Shown one piece after another: positions 1 through 14,500 of a DNA stretch of 64,000 bases. The stretch covers positions 62,001 through 126,000 of the forward strand of contig JAKOTS010000047.1 of the NCBI GenBank assembly GCA_029777095.1, in the 5' to 3' direction. Every line of letters begins with the position of its first letter. Position 1 is the first letter of the stretch. A program made the translations under genes and the position numbers. The DNA is from Actinomycetes bacterium. Lineage in GTDB: Bacteria; Actinomycetota; Actinomycetes; Actinomycetales; Microbacteriaceae. The notes under the pieces are model-generated. The model ran no database searches, was not told the DNA's origin, and saw only the letters and a list, made by a program, of their open reading frames with translations.

Positions 1-3000
1 ACTCAGACCGTGTTCATGGGTGATTTCCCCCTGCAGACCGGCAAGGGCACCTTCATCATTAACGGCACCGAGCGTGTTGTCGTCTCGCAGCTTGTTCGTA
101 GCCCCGGTGTGTACTTCGACCGCACGGCAGACAAGACCAGCGACAAGGACATCCTCTCGGCACGCGTGATCCCGAGCCGTGGCGCATGGCTCGAGTTCGA
201 GATCGACAAGCGCGACCAGGTCGGTGTGCGTATCGACCGCAAGCGCAAGCAGTCGGTCACCGTCTTCCTGAAGGCCCTCGGCCTCAGCACCGAAGACATC
301 ATGAGCGAGTTCGCCGGCTTCGAGTCGATCGAGTTGACCCTCGAAAAAGACACGATCCTCACCAAGGAAGATGCGCTTCGCGACATCTACCGCAAGCTCC
401 GCCCCGGCGAGCAGGTTGCTGCCGAGGCTGCTCGTGCGTTGCTCGACAACTTCTACTTCAACCCGAAGCGCTACGACCTGGCGAAGGTTGGTCGTTACAA
501 GATCAACCACAAGCTCGGCCTTGCCGCGCCGCTGACCGACTCGGTGCTGAGCGTCGAAGACATCGTCTCGACCATCAAGTACCTCGTCCGCCTTCACCGT
601 GGCGACACCGTCTTTGACGGCATCCGCAGCGGCCAGGAGACCGAGATTCGTCTCGACATCGACGACATCGACAACTTCGGTAACCGTCGTATCCGCGCCG
701 TCGGTGAGCTCATCCAGAACCAGGTCCGCACGGGCCTGAGCCGCATGGAGCGCGTCGTGCGCGAGCGCATGACCACGCAAGACATCGAAGCGATCACGCC
801 GCAGACCCTGATCAACGTGCGCCCCGTCGTCGCCGCGATCAAGGAGTTCTTCGGAACCTCGCAGCTCTCGCAGTTCATGGACCAGAACAACCCGCTCGCG
901 GGTCTCACCCACAAGCGTCGCCTCTCGGCGCTTGGCCCCGGTGGTCTGTCGCGTGAGCGCGCAGGCGTCGAGGTGCGAGACGTTCACCACTCGCACTACG
1001 GCCGCATGTGCCCGATCGAGACCCCTGAAGGCCCGAACATTGGTCTGATCGGCTCGCTCGCATCGTTCGCACGCATCAACTCGTTCGGCTTCATCGAAAC
1101 CCCGTACCGCAAGGTCGTCGACGGTGTCGTTACGGCGCAGATCGACTACCTCACCGCCTCTGACGAGAACGACTACGTCGTGGCGCAGGCCGGTGCAGAA
1201 CTGCGTGCTGACGGCAGCTTCGCCCTGGAGCGCGTGCTCGCACGCAAGGGCTCCGACGGTGAGGTTGACCTCTTCGCAGTCGACGAGATCGGCTACATGG
1301 ATGTCTCGCCGCGCCAGATGGTGTCGGTCGCGACGTCGCTGATCCCCTTCCTCGAGCACGACGATGCGAACCGCGCGCTCATGGGCGCCAACATGCAGCG
1401 CCAGGCAGTTCCGCTGCTGCGCTCGGAGTCGCCGATCGTCGGTACCGGTATGGAGGGCTACGCAGCCATCGACGCCGGTGACGTTGTTACCGCCGAGAAG
1501 GCCGGTGTTGTTGCCAGCGTTTCGGCTGAGCGCGTGACCGTCCAGCTCGACGAGGGCGGCACGAAGGACTACTACCTTCGCAAGTTCGATCGCTCGAACC
1601 AGGGCACCAGCTACAACCAGCGTGTGATCGTCAACGCCGGTGAGCGCGTCGAGGTCGGCTCGGTTATCGCCGACGGCCCCGCCACGGAGAACGGCGAGCT
1701 CGCGCTCGGTAAGAACCTCCTGATCGCGTTCATGCCCTGGGAAGGTCACAACTTCGAGGACGCGATGATCCTCAGCCAGAACCTGGTGAAGGACGACACC
1801 CTCTCTTCGATTCACATCGAGGAGTACGAGGTTGACTCGCGCGACACGAAGCTCGGCAAGGAAGAGATCACCCGCGATCTCCCCAACGTCAGCCCCGAGC
1901 TGCTGAAAGACCTCGACGAGCGCGGCATCATTCGCGTTGGCGCAGAGGTTCGCCCCGGCGACATCCTCGTTGGCAAGGTCACGCCGAAGGGCGAGACCGA
2001 GCTCAGCGCCGAAGAGCGCCTCCTCCGTGCGATCTTCAACGAGAAGAGCCGCGAAGTTCGCGACACCTCGCTGAAGGTTCCCCACGGTGAGCAGGGCACG
2101 ATCATCGAGGTCAAGGAGTTCAACGCTGAGGATGGCGACGACGAGCTCGGCTCGGGCGTCAACCGCCGCGTTGTGGTCTACATTGCGCAGAAGCGCAAGA
2201 TCACCGAGGGTGACAAGCTTGCTGGCCGTCACGGCAACAAGGGTGTCATCGCGAAGATCCTCCCGATCGAAGACATGCCGTTCCTGGCAGACGGCACGCC
2301 CGTCGACGTCGTTCTCAACCCGCTCGGTATCCCCGGACGAATGAACTTCGGTCAGGTGCTTGAGCTTCACCTCGGATGGATCGCGAAGCAGGGCTGGAAC
2401 GTGGAAGGCACCCCCGAGTGGGCAGCCAACCTCCCGGCCGAAGCCTTCGTCGGCGCGCCGAACACCAAGGTTGCGACCCCCGTCTTCGACGGCGCGAGCG
2501 AGCTCGAGATCGAGGGACTCCTCGATTCGACGTTGCCCACTCGCGATGGCGAGCGACTGATCGGCTCCAGCGGTAAGACGTTGCTGTTCGACGGACGTAG
2601 CGGTGACCCATTCCCCGAGCCTGTCTCGGTGGGTTACATGTACATCCTGAAGCTCCACCACCTCGTCGACGACAAGATCCACGCTCGTTCGACGGGCCCC
2701 TACTCGATGATTACGCAGCAGCCCCTGGGTGGAAAAGCCCAGTTCGGTGGCCAGCGCTTCGGTGAGATGGAGGTGTGGGCACTTGAGGCATACGGTGCGG
2801 CCTACGCACTGCAGGAACTCCTCACAATCAAGTCTGACGACATCCTCGGCCGCGTGAAGGTGTACGAGGCGATCGTCAAGGGCGAGAACATCCAGGAGCC
2901 CGGAATCCCAGAGTCGTTCAAGGTGCTCATCAAGGAGATGCAGTCGCTTTGCCTGAACGTCGAGGTCCTCTCGGCAGACGGCAGCGTCTTCAACCTCCGC

Positions 3001-3090
3001 GACACCGATGACGATGCGTTCCGCGCTGCAGAAGAGCTCGGCATCAACATTTCAGCCCGGTTCGAGTCCTCGTCAATTGACGAGATCTAG
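1..3090 (+). CDS. rpoB: RNA polymerase beta subunit, 5' end cut by window
   Basis: Catalytic beta subunit of RNA polymerase. The frame is open from base 1 and 1029 residues are present; actinobacterial RpoB is about 1160-1170 residues, so roughly 130-140 N-terminal residues lie outside the window. The rifampicin-binding segment starts around base 850 ([19 protein letters not shown]). All common resistance positions have the sensitive residue, but the position matching E. coli S522 is Ala (codon 898-900). The conserved segment [12 protein letters not shown] (about 2209-2244) carries the active-site lysines. The C-terminus is complete, ending 45 nt before rpoC, with which it is co-transcribed. 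Confidence 0.99.
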   Translation, partial: TQTVFMGDFPLQTGKGTFIINGTERVVVSQLVRSPGVYFDRTADKTSDKDILSARVIPSRGAWLEFEIDKRDQVGVRIDRKRKQSVTVFLKALGLSTEDIMSEFAGFESIELTLEKDTILTKEDALRDIYRKLRPGEQVAAEAARALLDNFYFNPKRYDLAKVGRYKINHKLGLAAPLTDSVLSVEDIVSTIKYLVRLHRGDTVFDGIRSGQETEIRLDIDDIDNFGNRRIRAVGELIQNQVRTGLSRMERVVRERMTTQDIEAITPQTLINVRPVVAAIKEFFGTSQLSQFMDQNNPLAGLTHKRRLSALGPGGLSRERAGVEVRDVHHSHYGRMCPIETPEGPNIGLIGSLASFARINSFGFIETPYRKVVDGVVTAQIDYLTASDENDYVVAQAGAELRADGSFALERVLARKGSDGEVDLFAVDEIGYMDVSPRQMVSVATSLIPFLEHDDANRALMGANMQRQAVPLLRSESPIVGTGMEGYAAIDAGDVVTAEKAGVVASVSAERVTVQLDEGGTKDYYLRKFDRSNQGTSYNQRVIVNAGERVEVGSVIADGPATENGELALGKNLLIAFMPWEGHNFEDAMILSQNLVKDDTLSSIHIEEYEVDSRDTKLGKEEITRDLPNVSPELLKDLDERGIIRVGAEVRPGDILVGKVTPKGETELSAEERLLRAIFNEKSREVRDTSLKVPHGEQGTIIEVKEFNAEDGDDELGSGVNRRVVVYIAQKRKITEGDKLAGRHGNKGVIAKILPIEDMPFLADGTPVDVVLNPLGIPGRMNFGQVLELHLGWIAKQGWNVEGTPEWAANLPAEAFVGAPNTKVATPVFDGASELEIEGLLDSTLPTRDGERLIGSSGKTLLFDGRSGDPFPEPVSVGYMYILKLHHLVDDKIHARSTGPYSMITQQPLGGKAQFGGQRFGEMEVWALEAYGAAYALQELLTIKSDDILGRVKVYEAIVKGENIQEPGIPESFKVLIKEMQSLCLNVEVLSADGSVFNLRDTDDDAFRAAEELGINISARFESSSIDEI

Positions 3091-3135
3091 ACCCAGGCCT
3101 TTGCAGACATCCGAGATTTCGACACAGGAGAAATA

Positions 3136-7011
<3,876 letters not shown>

Positions 7012-7045
7012 CACGCACGGGATGCTGCGGCATCCACTGTGCACA

Positions 7046-7078
7046 CGAAGGGCCCCGGTTTCGCGCCGGGGCCCTTCG
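7046..7078 (+). terminator. Hairpin terminator after rpoC
   Basis: Perfect 13-bp GC-rich stem (7046-7058 with 7066-7078) and a 7-nt loop, 35 nt after the rpoC stop. There is no long U-run, which is common in high-GC Actinobacteria. It probably ends or attenuates the rpoBC transcript. Confidence 0.8.
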
Positions 7079-7197
7079 GCGTTTCACCGGGATGCATACC
7101 CCAGTGGGGGCGATTCGGGCGTGCCGCAGGGGGCGATGCGCGCGGCCTGCATACGCTTGTCACAGGCACGCCGCCCGGCGCGCGCAAGGGGGTGTTC

Positions 7198-7848
7198 GTG
7201 GCTCGGCTGACAGCTCGCAGCACCTGGTTTTCGTGGCTCGTTGGGCTGTTCTGCTTCGCGGTAGTCGGCGGCCTTGTGGTGATGGCGGCCCCGATGGGAC
7301 CTGCCGTTGCCGACTGGATGCGCAGCACCGTCACCACCCTCACGGCGCAGGGCACCGGCTCAGGGCCGGCAGGCGAAGCGCTCGCGCCGCTCACGGCGTC
7401 TGAGGCGGGCGGCCTCCCCGCAACGTGTGCCGCGCTTTCGTCACCCGCCCTGACAGCGGCGTTGGATGCAGCGGGAGCCGGGGCCCCGACCGGTGACGTC
7501 GGCGAGGCACCGGCCGGCACCGTCGGCGTCGCCGAACTTCTGGGCGCGCAGGCCGTGATCGATTGCCGGTGGGGGGCCGAGAGCGGTACCGCGCACGCGT
7601 GGGTCGCAACCGTCGGCGGCGATGCCGCGTCGACGGCCGAAGAACTGCTGCGTGCGAGCGGCTTCGAGTGCGAGACCGATGGCGACGCCGTGCGGTGCGT
7701 GCGCGTGCTGTCGGGGGATGCGGGGGCTGCGGCATCCACCGAAACGCACGTCGTGCGCGGAGATCTGTGGATGGTCGCGACCTCGACCGGGTGGGACGCC
7801 GACCAATTCGCGGGCGCGCTCGAGGCAACCGTTTGGCCTGCGGCGTAG
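7198..7848 (+). CDS. Single-pass membrane or secreted protein of unknown function
   Basis: I do not recognise this gene. The start chosen is GTG 7198, preceded by AAGGGGG. The frame is open further upstream through the rpoC terminator, which argues against an earlier start. The product is 216 residues: a short basic N-terminus, one hydrophobic helix (about residues 9-32), then an Ala/Gly-rich, mildly acidic soluble part with four Cys residues, probably outside the membrane. It may be a secreted or lipid-free membrane-anchored protein. It lies downstream of rpoC on the same strand but beyond a terminator, so it probably has its own promoter. Confidence 0.75.
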   Translation: MARLTARSTWFSWLVGLFCFAVVGGLVVMAAPMGPAVADWMRSTVTTLTAQGTGSGPAGEALAPLTASEAGGLPATCAALSSPALTAALDAAGAGAPTGDVGEAPAGTVGVAELLGAQAVIDCRWGAESGTAHAWVATVGGDAASTAEELLRASGFECETDGDAVRCVRVLSGDAGAAASTETHVVRGDLWMVATSTGWDADQFAGALEATVWPAA

Positions 7849-7943
7849 CGGCAATCGCCCGCGCCCCGGTCGCTTGCCGATGTGAGAAAAAGCCGGTGCG
7901 AGACACAGCGGCACGCCTCCCGGGCGGGTGTTCTTCGCAGAGG

Positions 7944-7949
7944 TACCCT
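7944..7949 (+). promoter_or_regulatory. Candidate -10 element upstream of 7991 gene
   Basis: TACCCT fits the actinobacterial TAnnnT -10 pattern and lies about 40 nt before the next start codon. I see no convincing -35 hexamer. Confidence 0.3.
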
Positions 7950-7990
7950 AGCGCTGGCGGGAAGACACCCCGACTTAAGGAGTGACTGCG

Positions 7991-8992
7991 ATGACTGACG
8001 ACATGTCTCGGCTTGGTGAGCCTGTAGGCGAGCCGACCGAAGAAGTAACGCCCGTCGACGACGTGATCGTCCGCGCGCAGGAAGGTCTCGCCGAGGCGCA
8101 CGCCGCCGGTGCAGACGCAGGGATCGCGGATGCCGCGGCCCTCAGTGTGACCAACAGCGGTGCTACCAACGACGGTGTTGCCACCACCGACGCTGCGGCA
8201 ACTGACGAAGACCACGCGTTTGCGGCGCGCTACGCCGGATTCACGAACGACGAGGTCCTTGCTGAAGCGCCCGGGGCGGAGCAAGCTGAAGCTATGCAAG
8301 TCGAGGCTGCAGCGCCGACGGTTGACGCAGTTGTGACAGCGAGCGAGCCGGTTGCGGCACCCGCGGTCGAGGCGGTTGTGCCCGTGATCGTTGCCCCCGT
8401 CGTGGTCGAGACCTCTGCCGCTCCCCAACCAATCTTTGTGCAGGCACCGCTGCCGCCGACCCCGCGCGGCAACCGCGGCGTCGGCGCGCTGATCGGTCTG
8501 CTCGCCGCGGTGTCGTTCGCGGTGCTCTATCTGGCCGCGTACCTCGGCCTCGGGCTCCTCTCGGGCGAGTTCACGTTCGGCACCATCGGTGCCGCGGCGC
8601 AGGGCGCGCTCACGAGCATGTGGCTCTGGGTGACGACCGCAGTCTTCTACCTTGCATTCCTGCTCTTCGTCGCGATTGCGAACCGCGCACGCTGGGGAAT
8701 CTACGTGATCCTCGGCATCCTCGTCGGCGTCGCCTCGTACGGCGGGCACCTGGTCGGCCAGCTCTTCCAAGCCCCGTTCTGGTCGCTCACCGCGTCGCAG
8801 GGCGTCGCCCTCGTTGAAGCGCAGCTCGTTGCCCCGCTGGCGTTCATCGCCTTCGTGATCGGCCGCGAGCTGACCATCTGGTTTGGTGCGTGGGTCGCAA
8901 TGCACGGACGCCGTGCCACCGAATACAACCGTGAGGCCCTGCTTGAGTACGAGCGCACGCTCGAAGCGGGACCCACGCTCACGAGAGAGTAG
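7991..8992 (+). CDS. Membrane protein with long acidic N-terminal region
   Basis: Unknown function, 333 residues. ATG 7991 was chosen because AAGGAG lies 8 nt upstream; GTG 7982 and ATG 8003 are alternatives. The first ~155 residues are low-complexity, rich in Ala, Glu, Asp, Val and Pro, with no hydrophobic helix, so probably cytoplasmic and disordered. The rest holds about four transmembrane helices (around residues 163-190, 205-230, 235-260, 270-300) and a short charged tail. The next gene starts 7 nt later and is also a four-helix membrane protein, so the two probably act together. No family could be named. Confidence 0.8.
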   Translation: MTDDMSRLGEPVGEPTEEVTPVDDVIVRAQEGLAEAHAAGADAGIADAAALSVTNSGATNDGVATTDAAATDEDHAFAARYAGFTNDEVLAEAPGAEQAEAMQVEAAAPTVDAVVTASEPVAAPAVEAVVPVIVAPVVVETSAAPQPIFVQAPLPPTPRGNRGVGALIGLLAAVSFAVLYLAAYLGLGLLSGEFTFGTIGAAAQGALTSMWLWVTTAVFYLAFLLFVAIANRARWGIYVILGILVGVASYGGHLVGQLFQAPFWSLTASQGVALVEAQLVAPLAFIAFVIGRELTIWFGAWVAMHGRRATEYNREALLEYERTLEAGPTLTRE

Positions 8993-8999
8993 CAACATC

Positions 9000-9485
9000 A
9001 TGACGCAGAGCCCGTCCGGTCCCCGCCGCGGCGGGCTTTTGCGTGTGCTGATGGGCGCCGTGCTGTTTGTGGCGCTCCTGATCTTCAGCACGGGGTTTGC
9101 AAGTTTGCTCACCGGCACCGACGTGATCGAGGCGCCCGGCTTCGGGCAGCTTCCGGCCGTGGTTGGCGTGATCTTCGCCACGCTCGCGTTTCTTGCAGTC
9201 ATCGCGCCCGCGGTGTTGCGTGGGCAACCGCGGTACCGTTCGGCAATCTGGGCGGCGGTGGGGTGCGCCCTCGCCTACCTTTTCGGTATCTTCCTCGCCG
9301 GCGTATTCAGTGGGCATGACCCGGCACTCGTTGCCTCGATTGTCGGGCGCCTGGCGACATTTTGGTACGGACCGCTTGTTGCCCTCTCGGCGGCGCTTGC
9401 GGCGCTCGGCGTGATCGCCATCACGCAGGCGCGCGAGCAGGGGATGGGCGGGGCGCGCTGGCCCTGGGAACGCGACGAGCACTGA
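9000..9485 (+). CDS. Small four-helix membrane protein of unknown function
   Basis: 161 residues, ATG start 7 nt after the previous stop, so likely translationally linked. Four hydrophobic helices are visible (about residues 14-38, 45-70, 76-100, 110-140), with short loops and a basic/acidic C-terminal tail. No catalytic or binding motif is recognisable. Its pairing with the upstream four-helix protein suggests a shared membrane function; nothing more specific is supported. Confidence 0.8.
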   Translation: MTQSPSGPRRGGLLRVLMGAVLFVALLIFSTGFASLLTGTDVIEAPGFGQLPAVVGVIFATLAFLAVIAPAVLRGQPRYRSAIWAAVGCALAYLFGIFLAGVFSGHDPALVASIVGRLATFWYGPLVALSAALAALGVIAITQAREQGMGGARWPWERDEH

Positions 9486-9535
9486 AGCGCGTGACCTCCC
9501 ATGAAATGGCAGATTCGGCGATTACGGTAGGAAGC

Positions 9536-10195
9536 ATGGAGCGTTCGCTCGACACCCAAGTGAGCCAGGCAGTGGATGCGTGGCTTCGTTGGCTTCCCCG
9601 CTGGGAGCCGTCGACGCACCGCGGTCGGGTGGCGCCGTGCCGTCGATGCCTCGGATCGCCCCTGCTCGCGGCGGCCGGGCTCGGAGGAGACGTGCCACAC
9701 GGCGTGCAGCACGGCCTGTCGACCCGTCTCAAGGCCATCGTCGATCTGTCGGTTGCGCAGTACACGGCGCGCAACCTGCCAATGCTCCAGCGCGAACTTG
9801 ACCAGCAGTCCGCGCGAAACCGCGCGCGCAGCTACCGCCCGACCGAGGGGCTCGACCCCGAGTTTGAGGGCCTCCCGATCGACCCCGATCCGGTCCCGGG
9901 GGCACCGTTTCTCTTCACCCTCAGCGGCATGGCAAACGACGCGGATGCCGCGGTCCCCGCGTTGCCGCCGCTGAGCGACGAGGCCAAGGCGGCGCTGCGG
10001 CAAGAGGTCGGCCTGGCCGACGATTATGCCAACCTCGTTGGGCGCGAAGTATGCACGCTCCTGCTCGCGCATCGCCTCCGCATCCAGCAGGCAGTCCGCG
10101 ACCTGGTCGAGCCCCAGGTTGAGGCCCTGCTCGAAGAACTCTCGCGCTCACTCGACGCCCCATTCGATCCTGGTTCACCGTCATCCACAGGCTGA
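9536..10195 (+). CDS. Soluble protein of unknown function
   Basis: 219 residues from ATG 9536. An in-frame ATG 9506 is the alternative. The box TACGGT (9523-9528) ends 7 nt before ATG 9536, so the mRNA may be leaderless, although the gap also reads AGGAAG. The protein has a Trp-rich N-terminus (WLRWLPRWEP), a Cys-x-x-Cys pair (CRRC), no membrane helix, and a C-terminal half that looks helical and acidic. I do not recognise a family. It lies directly before the kinase operon but is separated from it by 116 nt, so membership of that operon is uncertain. Confidence 0.75.
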   Translation: MERSLDTQVSQAVDAWLRWLPRWEPSTHRGRVAPCRRCLGSPLLAAAGLGGDVPHGVQHGLSTRLKAIVDLSVAQYTARNLPMLQRELDQQSARNRARSYRPTEGLDPEFEGLPIDPDPVPGAPFLFTLSGMANDADAAVPALPPLSDEAKAALRQEVGLADDYANLVGREVCTLLLAHRLRIQQAVRDLVEPQVEALLEELSRSLDAPFDPGSPSSTG

Positions 10196-10311
10196 CGCCC
10201 GCTCCCAGGTGAGCGCGGGTTGCCCTGTTAGCATTGGGCGACATCCCCGGGCCGCGCTCCATTGCGCCCGGATGTCACCGATGTGATTGACCACCGTCCG
10301 GGGGGATTTTC

Positions 10312-11502
10312 GTGGCGAAACGCCTGCCATCGCCACCGCCTGTGCTGGCGGGGCTCAGCTACGTGCGCCCGCTCGGTTCTGGCGGGTTCGCCGATGTCTT
10401 TCTCTACGAACAAGACATGCCGAGGCGCGGGGTCGCGGTCAAGGTCCTCCCCAACGACGTGCACGACGCCGAGCTGCTGCGCATGTTCAATGCCGAGGCC
10501 GATGTGTTGGCGCGGCTGTCGGCGCATCCATCGATCGTTACGGTCTATCAGGCGGGGATCTCGGCCGACGGGCGCCCGTTTATTGTGATGGAGTTCTGCC
10601 CATCTTCGCTCGCGCGGCGCTATCGCCTTGAGCGGATGCCGGTGGATGAGGTGCTGACCATCGGTGTGAAGATGGCAAGCGCGATCGAATCCGCGCACCG
10701 TGCGGGTCTTGTGCATCGCGATATCAAGCCCAGCAACATCCTGATCACGTCGTTCAGCACCCCGGTGCTTGCCGACTTCGGCATCTCGGCGTCGCTCGCG
10801 CGCGCGGAAGACGACGAGGTGTCGGCGATGTCGGTGCCCTGGAGTGCGCCAGAAGTCGTTGACGAGCGCACGAGCGGCACGGTCGCGAGCGAGGTCTGGT
10901 CGCTGGGCGCGACCGTCTATTCGCTGCTTGCCGGCCACAGCCCGTTCGAGCGCACCGAGCGCGGGCAGAACTCGCGAGAACATCTGCGTCGCCGCATCGC
11001 ACGGGCCTCGTACACGCCGACCGGGCGGCCAGATGTGCCGCATTCTCTCGAAGCCGTGCTCGCGCGCGCGATGAGCCGCGACCCCGGGGCGCGTTTCGGA
11101 TCGGCGCGCGAGCTTGCCGAGGCGATGCGTGCGGTGCAGGGCGAGCTTGGTCTTGCCGCCACGCCCCTCGAGGTTGCCGTCGACGAGTGGGCGGCCCCCG
11201 CGTGGGCAGAGGGCGCGGCCGCTGCCGCTGAGGGCAATCCCTGGGCGCCCACCGTGGCTGCAACGGCCGAAATAAATCTGAAGGATGCCGCGCTCCGCGG
11301 CCCCGCCCGCTCGGTCGTCGCGCGGGCCTCCGCTCGCAAACGCGCCGAGTTGCCCGCCGTGGTCTCGCGCACACGAGAAGACGAGCTCGGCCCCGACCCG
11401 AAGGCCCAGCGCGGCCGCCGGCTCTGGGTCTGGATCGCCGTGGGCGCGACGGCACTCGCGATCGCGGTGGCCGTGACACTCGGCGTGACCGGGGTGATCT
11501 AG
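10312..11502 (+). CDS. Ser/Thr protein kinase with C-terminal membrane helix and no ectodomain
   Basis: Eukaryotic-type Ser/Thr kinase, 396 residues, GTG start after a GGGGGGA ribosome site. The kinase domain spans about residues 15-275: glycine loop LGSGGFADVF (21-30), ATP lysine K44, catalytic HRDIKPSN with D137, metal-binding DFG with D155, and a SAPEVV segment. A variable linker follows (about 280-370). One transmembrane helix forms the very C-terminus, so unlike PknB no PASTA or other sensor domain lies outside the cell. The next gene begins 1 nt after the stop. The order kinase-FN3-AAA-DUF58-transglutaminase matches the bifidobacterial PFNA cluster (family knowledge). Likely targets are FHA-partner proteins in the same operon (inference). 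Confidence 0.95.
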   Translation: MAKRLPSPPPVLAGLSYVRPLGSGGFADVFLYEQDMPRRGVAVKVLPNDVHDAELLRMFNAEADVLARLSAHPSIVTVYQAGISADGRPFIVMEFCPSSLARRYRLERMPVDEVLTIGVKMASAIESAHRAGLVHRDIKPSNILITSFSTPVLADFGISASLARAEDDEVSAMSVPWSAPEVVDERTSGTVASEVWSLGATVYSLLAGHSPFERTERGQNSREHLRRRIARASYTPTGRPDVPHSLEAVLARAMSRDPGARFGSARELAEAMRAVQGELGLAATPLEVAVDEWAAPAWAEGAAAAAEGNPWAPTVAATAEINLKDAALRGPARSVVARASARKRAELPAVVSRTREDELGPDPKAQRGRRLWVWIAVGATALAIAVAVTLGVTGVI

Positions 11503-11503
11503 C

Positions 11504-14500
11504 GTGGCCCGCAAGCGCACCCTGTTCGCGGCGCTCTCGGCCGTAGCGGCGGCGGCGCTCGTCGTGACGATCGCGGCCGTGTGGCCGGGGCTCGACGCAC
11601 AGCAGACCCCGCCCGTCGACACCGGGGTATGGGCGCTGCAGACGGCCGACGGCAAACGCTACGCGCGCGTGAACACGGCGCTCGGCGAGATCGACACCGT
11701 GCGCGGGGTGAGCAACCCGAGCTCGGTCGTGCAAAATAGCGACGGCGTTTTCGTCTTCTCTGAGAGCTTTGGCAAGATCACGCAGATCGACGAGGCAATG
11801 CCGGTTGATTTGGATGCCGAGACCACGCGTGACTCGAAGCGCACCCCCGACGGAACCGTCGAGGTCGTGGTCGCGGGCGACTTCGCCGTCTATCGCACCG
11901 ACGCCGGCGCGATCTTCGCGGGGCGGCTCGCAGCGTCAGCGCCGGCACAGGTCGACCCGAACGCGGGCGCAAAAGACGACGAAGACGCGCCGCGCTACGC
12001 GGCCGATGCGGTCACGATCGACGAGTCGGGTGTTGTCTACAGCTATTCCGCGCGCGACAAGCAGGTGCTGCGCTCGCGGGCCGGCACCGGCGAGGTGCTC
12101 TCGATGGACGCCGTCAAAGGCGGCCCGAGTGCGGGTGACCTGCGCCTCACGGCAGTCGATGGGCAGTGGCTCCTGGTCGAGGCATCCGACGAGGGCAGGG
12201 CGTGGACGCGCGGCCGGTCGATGGTGCTCCCCGTCGTGGGCGCCGTCGCGGTGCAGCGTGCCGGCCTGACGGGTGGCGTCGCGTACGTCGCCGACGAGGC
12301 GGGCCTGATCGTGGTTCCGCTCGACGGTGGTGCGCCAAAGCGCGAGTTTGGCGATGGCGTGCGGGTGCTCGGGCAGCCTGCCCGGCCGACGCCGTTTGAC
12401 GGTGACGTGTTTGCGGCTTGGCTGCCGTCCGGCGAGGCGGGCGGTGCGCTGTGGCGTGAGAGCGGTGGCGAATCTGCGCTCTCGTTTGGCGGCGGCACGC
12501 TGTCGCAGGAACGGCGGCCGAGCTTCGTCACCACCCGCGATGCGATCATGCTGAACGAGACCCGTTCGGGCTGGGTCTGGACGCTGCCCGATGGCGCGTT
12601 GGTGCCGTCGAGCCAGGACTGGTCGCTCGATGACCGCCGTGACCCCGACGCGGGAGAGAGCGAGCAACAGGCAGTCGCCGTGCTGGCGCCGAAGCCGCCG
12701 ATCGCTCAGCCCGACGCGTTTGGCGTGCGAGCGGGCAGCCTCGCGGCGCTTCCCGTGCTGCTGAACGATCATGACCCCAACGAAGACGTACTCAGCATCG
12801 ATCCGGCATCGGTCGGCGGTCTCGACCCCGCATTCGGTGTCGTCACGCTCACTGATAATGGCCAACGCCTCGCGGTACGGGTGGCGCCCGACGCGCAGGG
12901 GAGCGCCAGCTTTGCGTATCGAGTCAGCGACGGAACGAGCGCCGAAGGGCTGTACTCCGAACCGGCGACCGTCACCCTGACGGTCGCGTCCGAAGGCGAA
13001 AACCAGGCGCCAGTGTGGTGCGGCGCTGCCGACTGTCTCGTTCCGTGGCCGGCCCCCGAAGTCGCCCCGGGCGGCACAATTTCTGTCCCGGTGTTGCCCG
13101 GCTGGGTCGACCCCGACGGCGACCCGCTGTTGCTGCTCGCGGTCGAGAATACCTCCGGCGTGGGTGCCGTCGCGGCGACCCCCGCGGGCGAGGTCGTGTA
13201 CCAGCATGCCGACTCGGGCGCCGGAGAATCCCAGCTCATCGATCTGACGGTCACGGTCGGCGACGTGCGCGGGGCGACCACGACCAAGAGCCTGGTCGTA
13301 CGCGTCTCACCGACCCCGGCATTGAAGGTGCAGTCATTCGCGGTGGTACAGGCATCCACCGGCGTCTCTCTCGACATCGTGCCGCACGTGTCGGCGACGG
13401 CGGGCAAGGTCGCCCTGTCGGAGGTACGCGTGCTCGACGATGCCGATGCCACGGCGGTGATTGGCCCCGACGGCACGACGATCGACTTCGAGGCCGGCGG
13501 CCCGGGTGAATATTTGGTGGCGTTCACCGTTGGTGACGGCACCAGCGAGGCTTCGGGCACGGTACGGGTAACGGTGCTGGCAGCGGATGCCGCCGCCGGC
13601 CTCGCGACCGCTCCGGTGGTCGCGTTCGTGCAGCCGAAACAAGACGTCACGATCGACGTGTTCACGGCCGTGCACAATCCCACCGGGCGGGTGCTCCTCC
13701 TGAGTGATGTCAGCGTCGTGCCCGCCGAGGGAGCCAGCCTCACGCTCGATGTGGTCGCGCAAAATGCGCTGCGCGTCGCGGGCACCACCGCGAGCGGCGT
13801 GCCGGGCCCGCTCGGTACGGTGCGCTACACGGTCAGCGACGGCACCGATGACGTGGGGGCCCGCGTCGAGGGCGAGGCGACCGTCTACCTCCTGCCCCCG
13901 GCGCCGGAGCTTGCACCGATCGCGGTTGATGATGCGATCGTGGTGCGCGCAGGCACGCAGGTCGACATCCCGGTGACGCAGAACGACATCGCGCCGTCGG
14001 GTTCGGCGATCCAGCTCAACCCCGCGAGTGTCGTCTCGTCGAGCCCCGACGCGCTGGCCTTCGCGTCGGGTTCGCTCCTGCGGTATCTCGCGCCAACCGA
14101 GCCGGGCACCTACGCCATCGAGTACGGAATCTTCTCGGCCGGGGCGCCATCGCTTGCCGACACCGCGACCGTGCGGGTGACGGTGCTCGGTGACGACGCC
14201 AACCGCGCGCCGAGGCCAACGACCCTCGAGGGTCGTGTGCTCAGCGGCCAGGCAACCTCCATCGACTTCCACGGCTTCGGCGTCGACCCCGACGGCGACG
14301 CCGTCGAACTTGAACAGATCGAGACGCAGCCCGCGAGCGGGTCTGCCGCGCTGTCTGCCGATGGCGCATCCATCATCTACACCAGCGTTCCAGGCTTCCA
14401 AGGACAGGTCTCATTCCGCTATCGCGTGCGTGACGGCGCCGGCGCAACCGGTGTCGGCACGGTCCGGGTGGGCGTGCTCGATGGCCAAACGAACCCGAGC

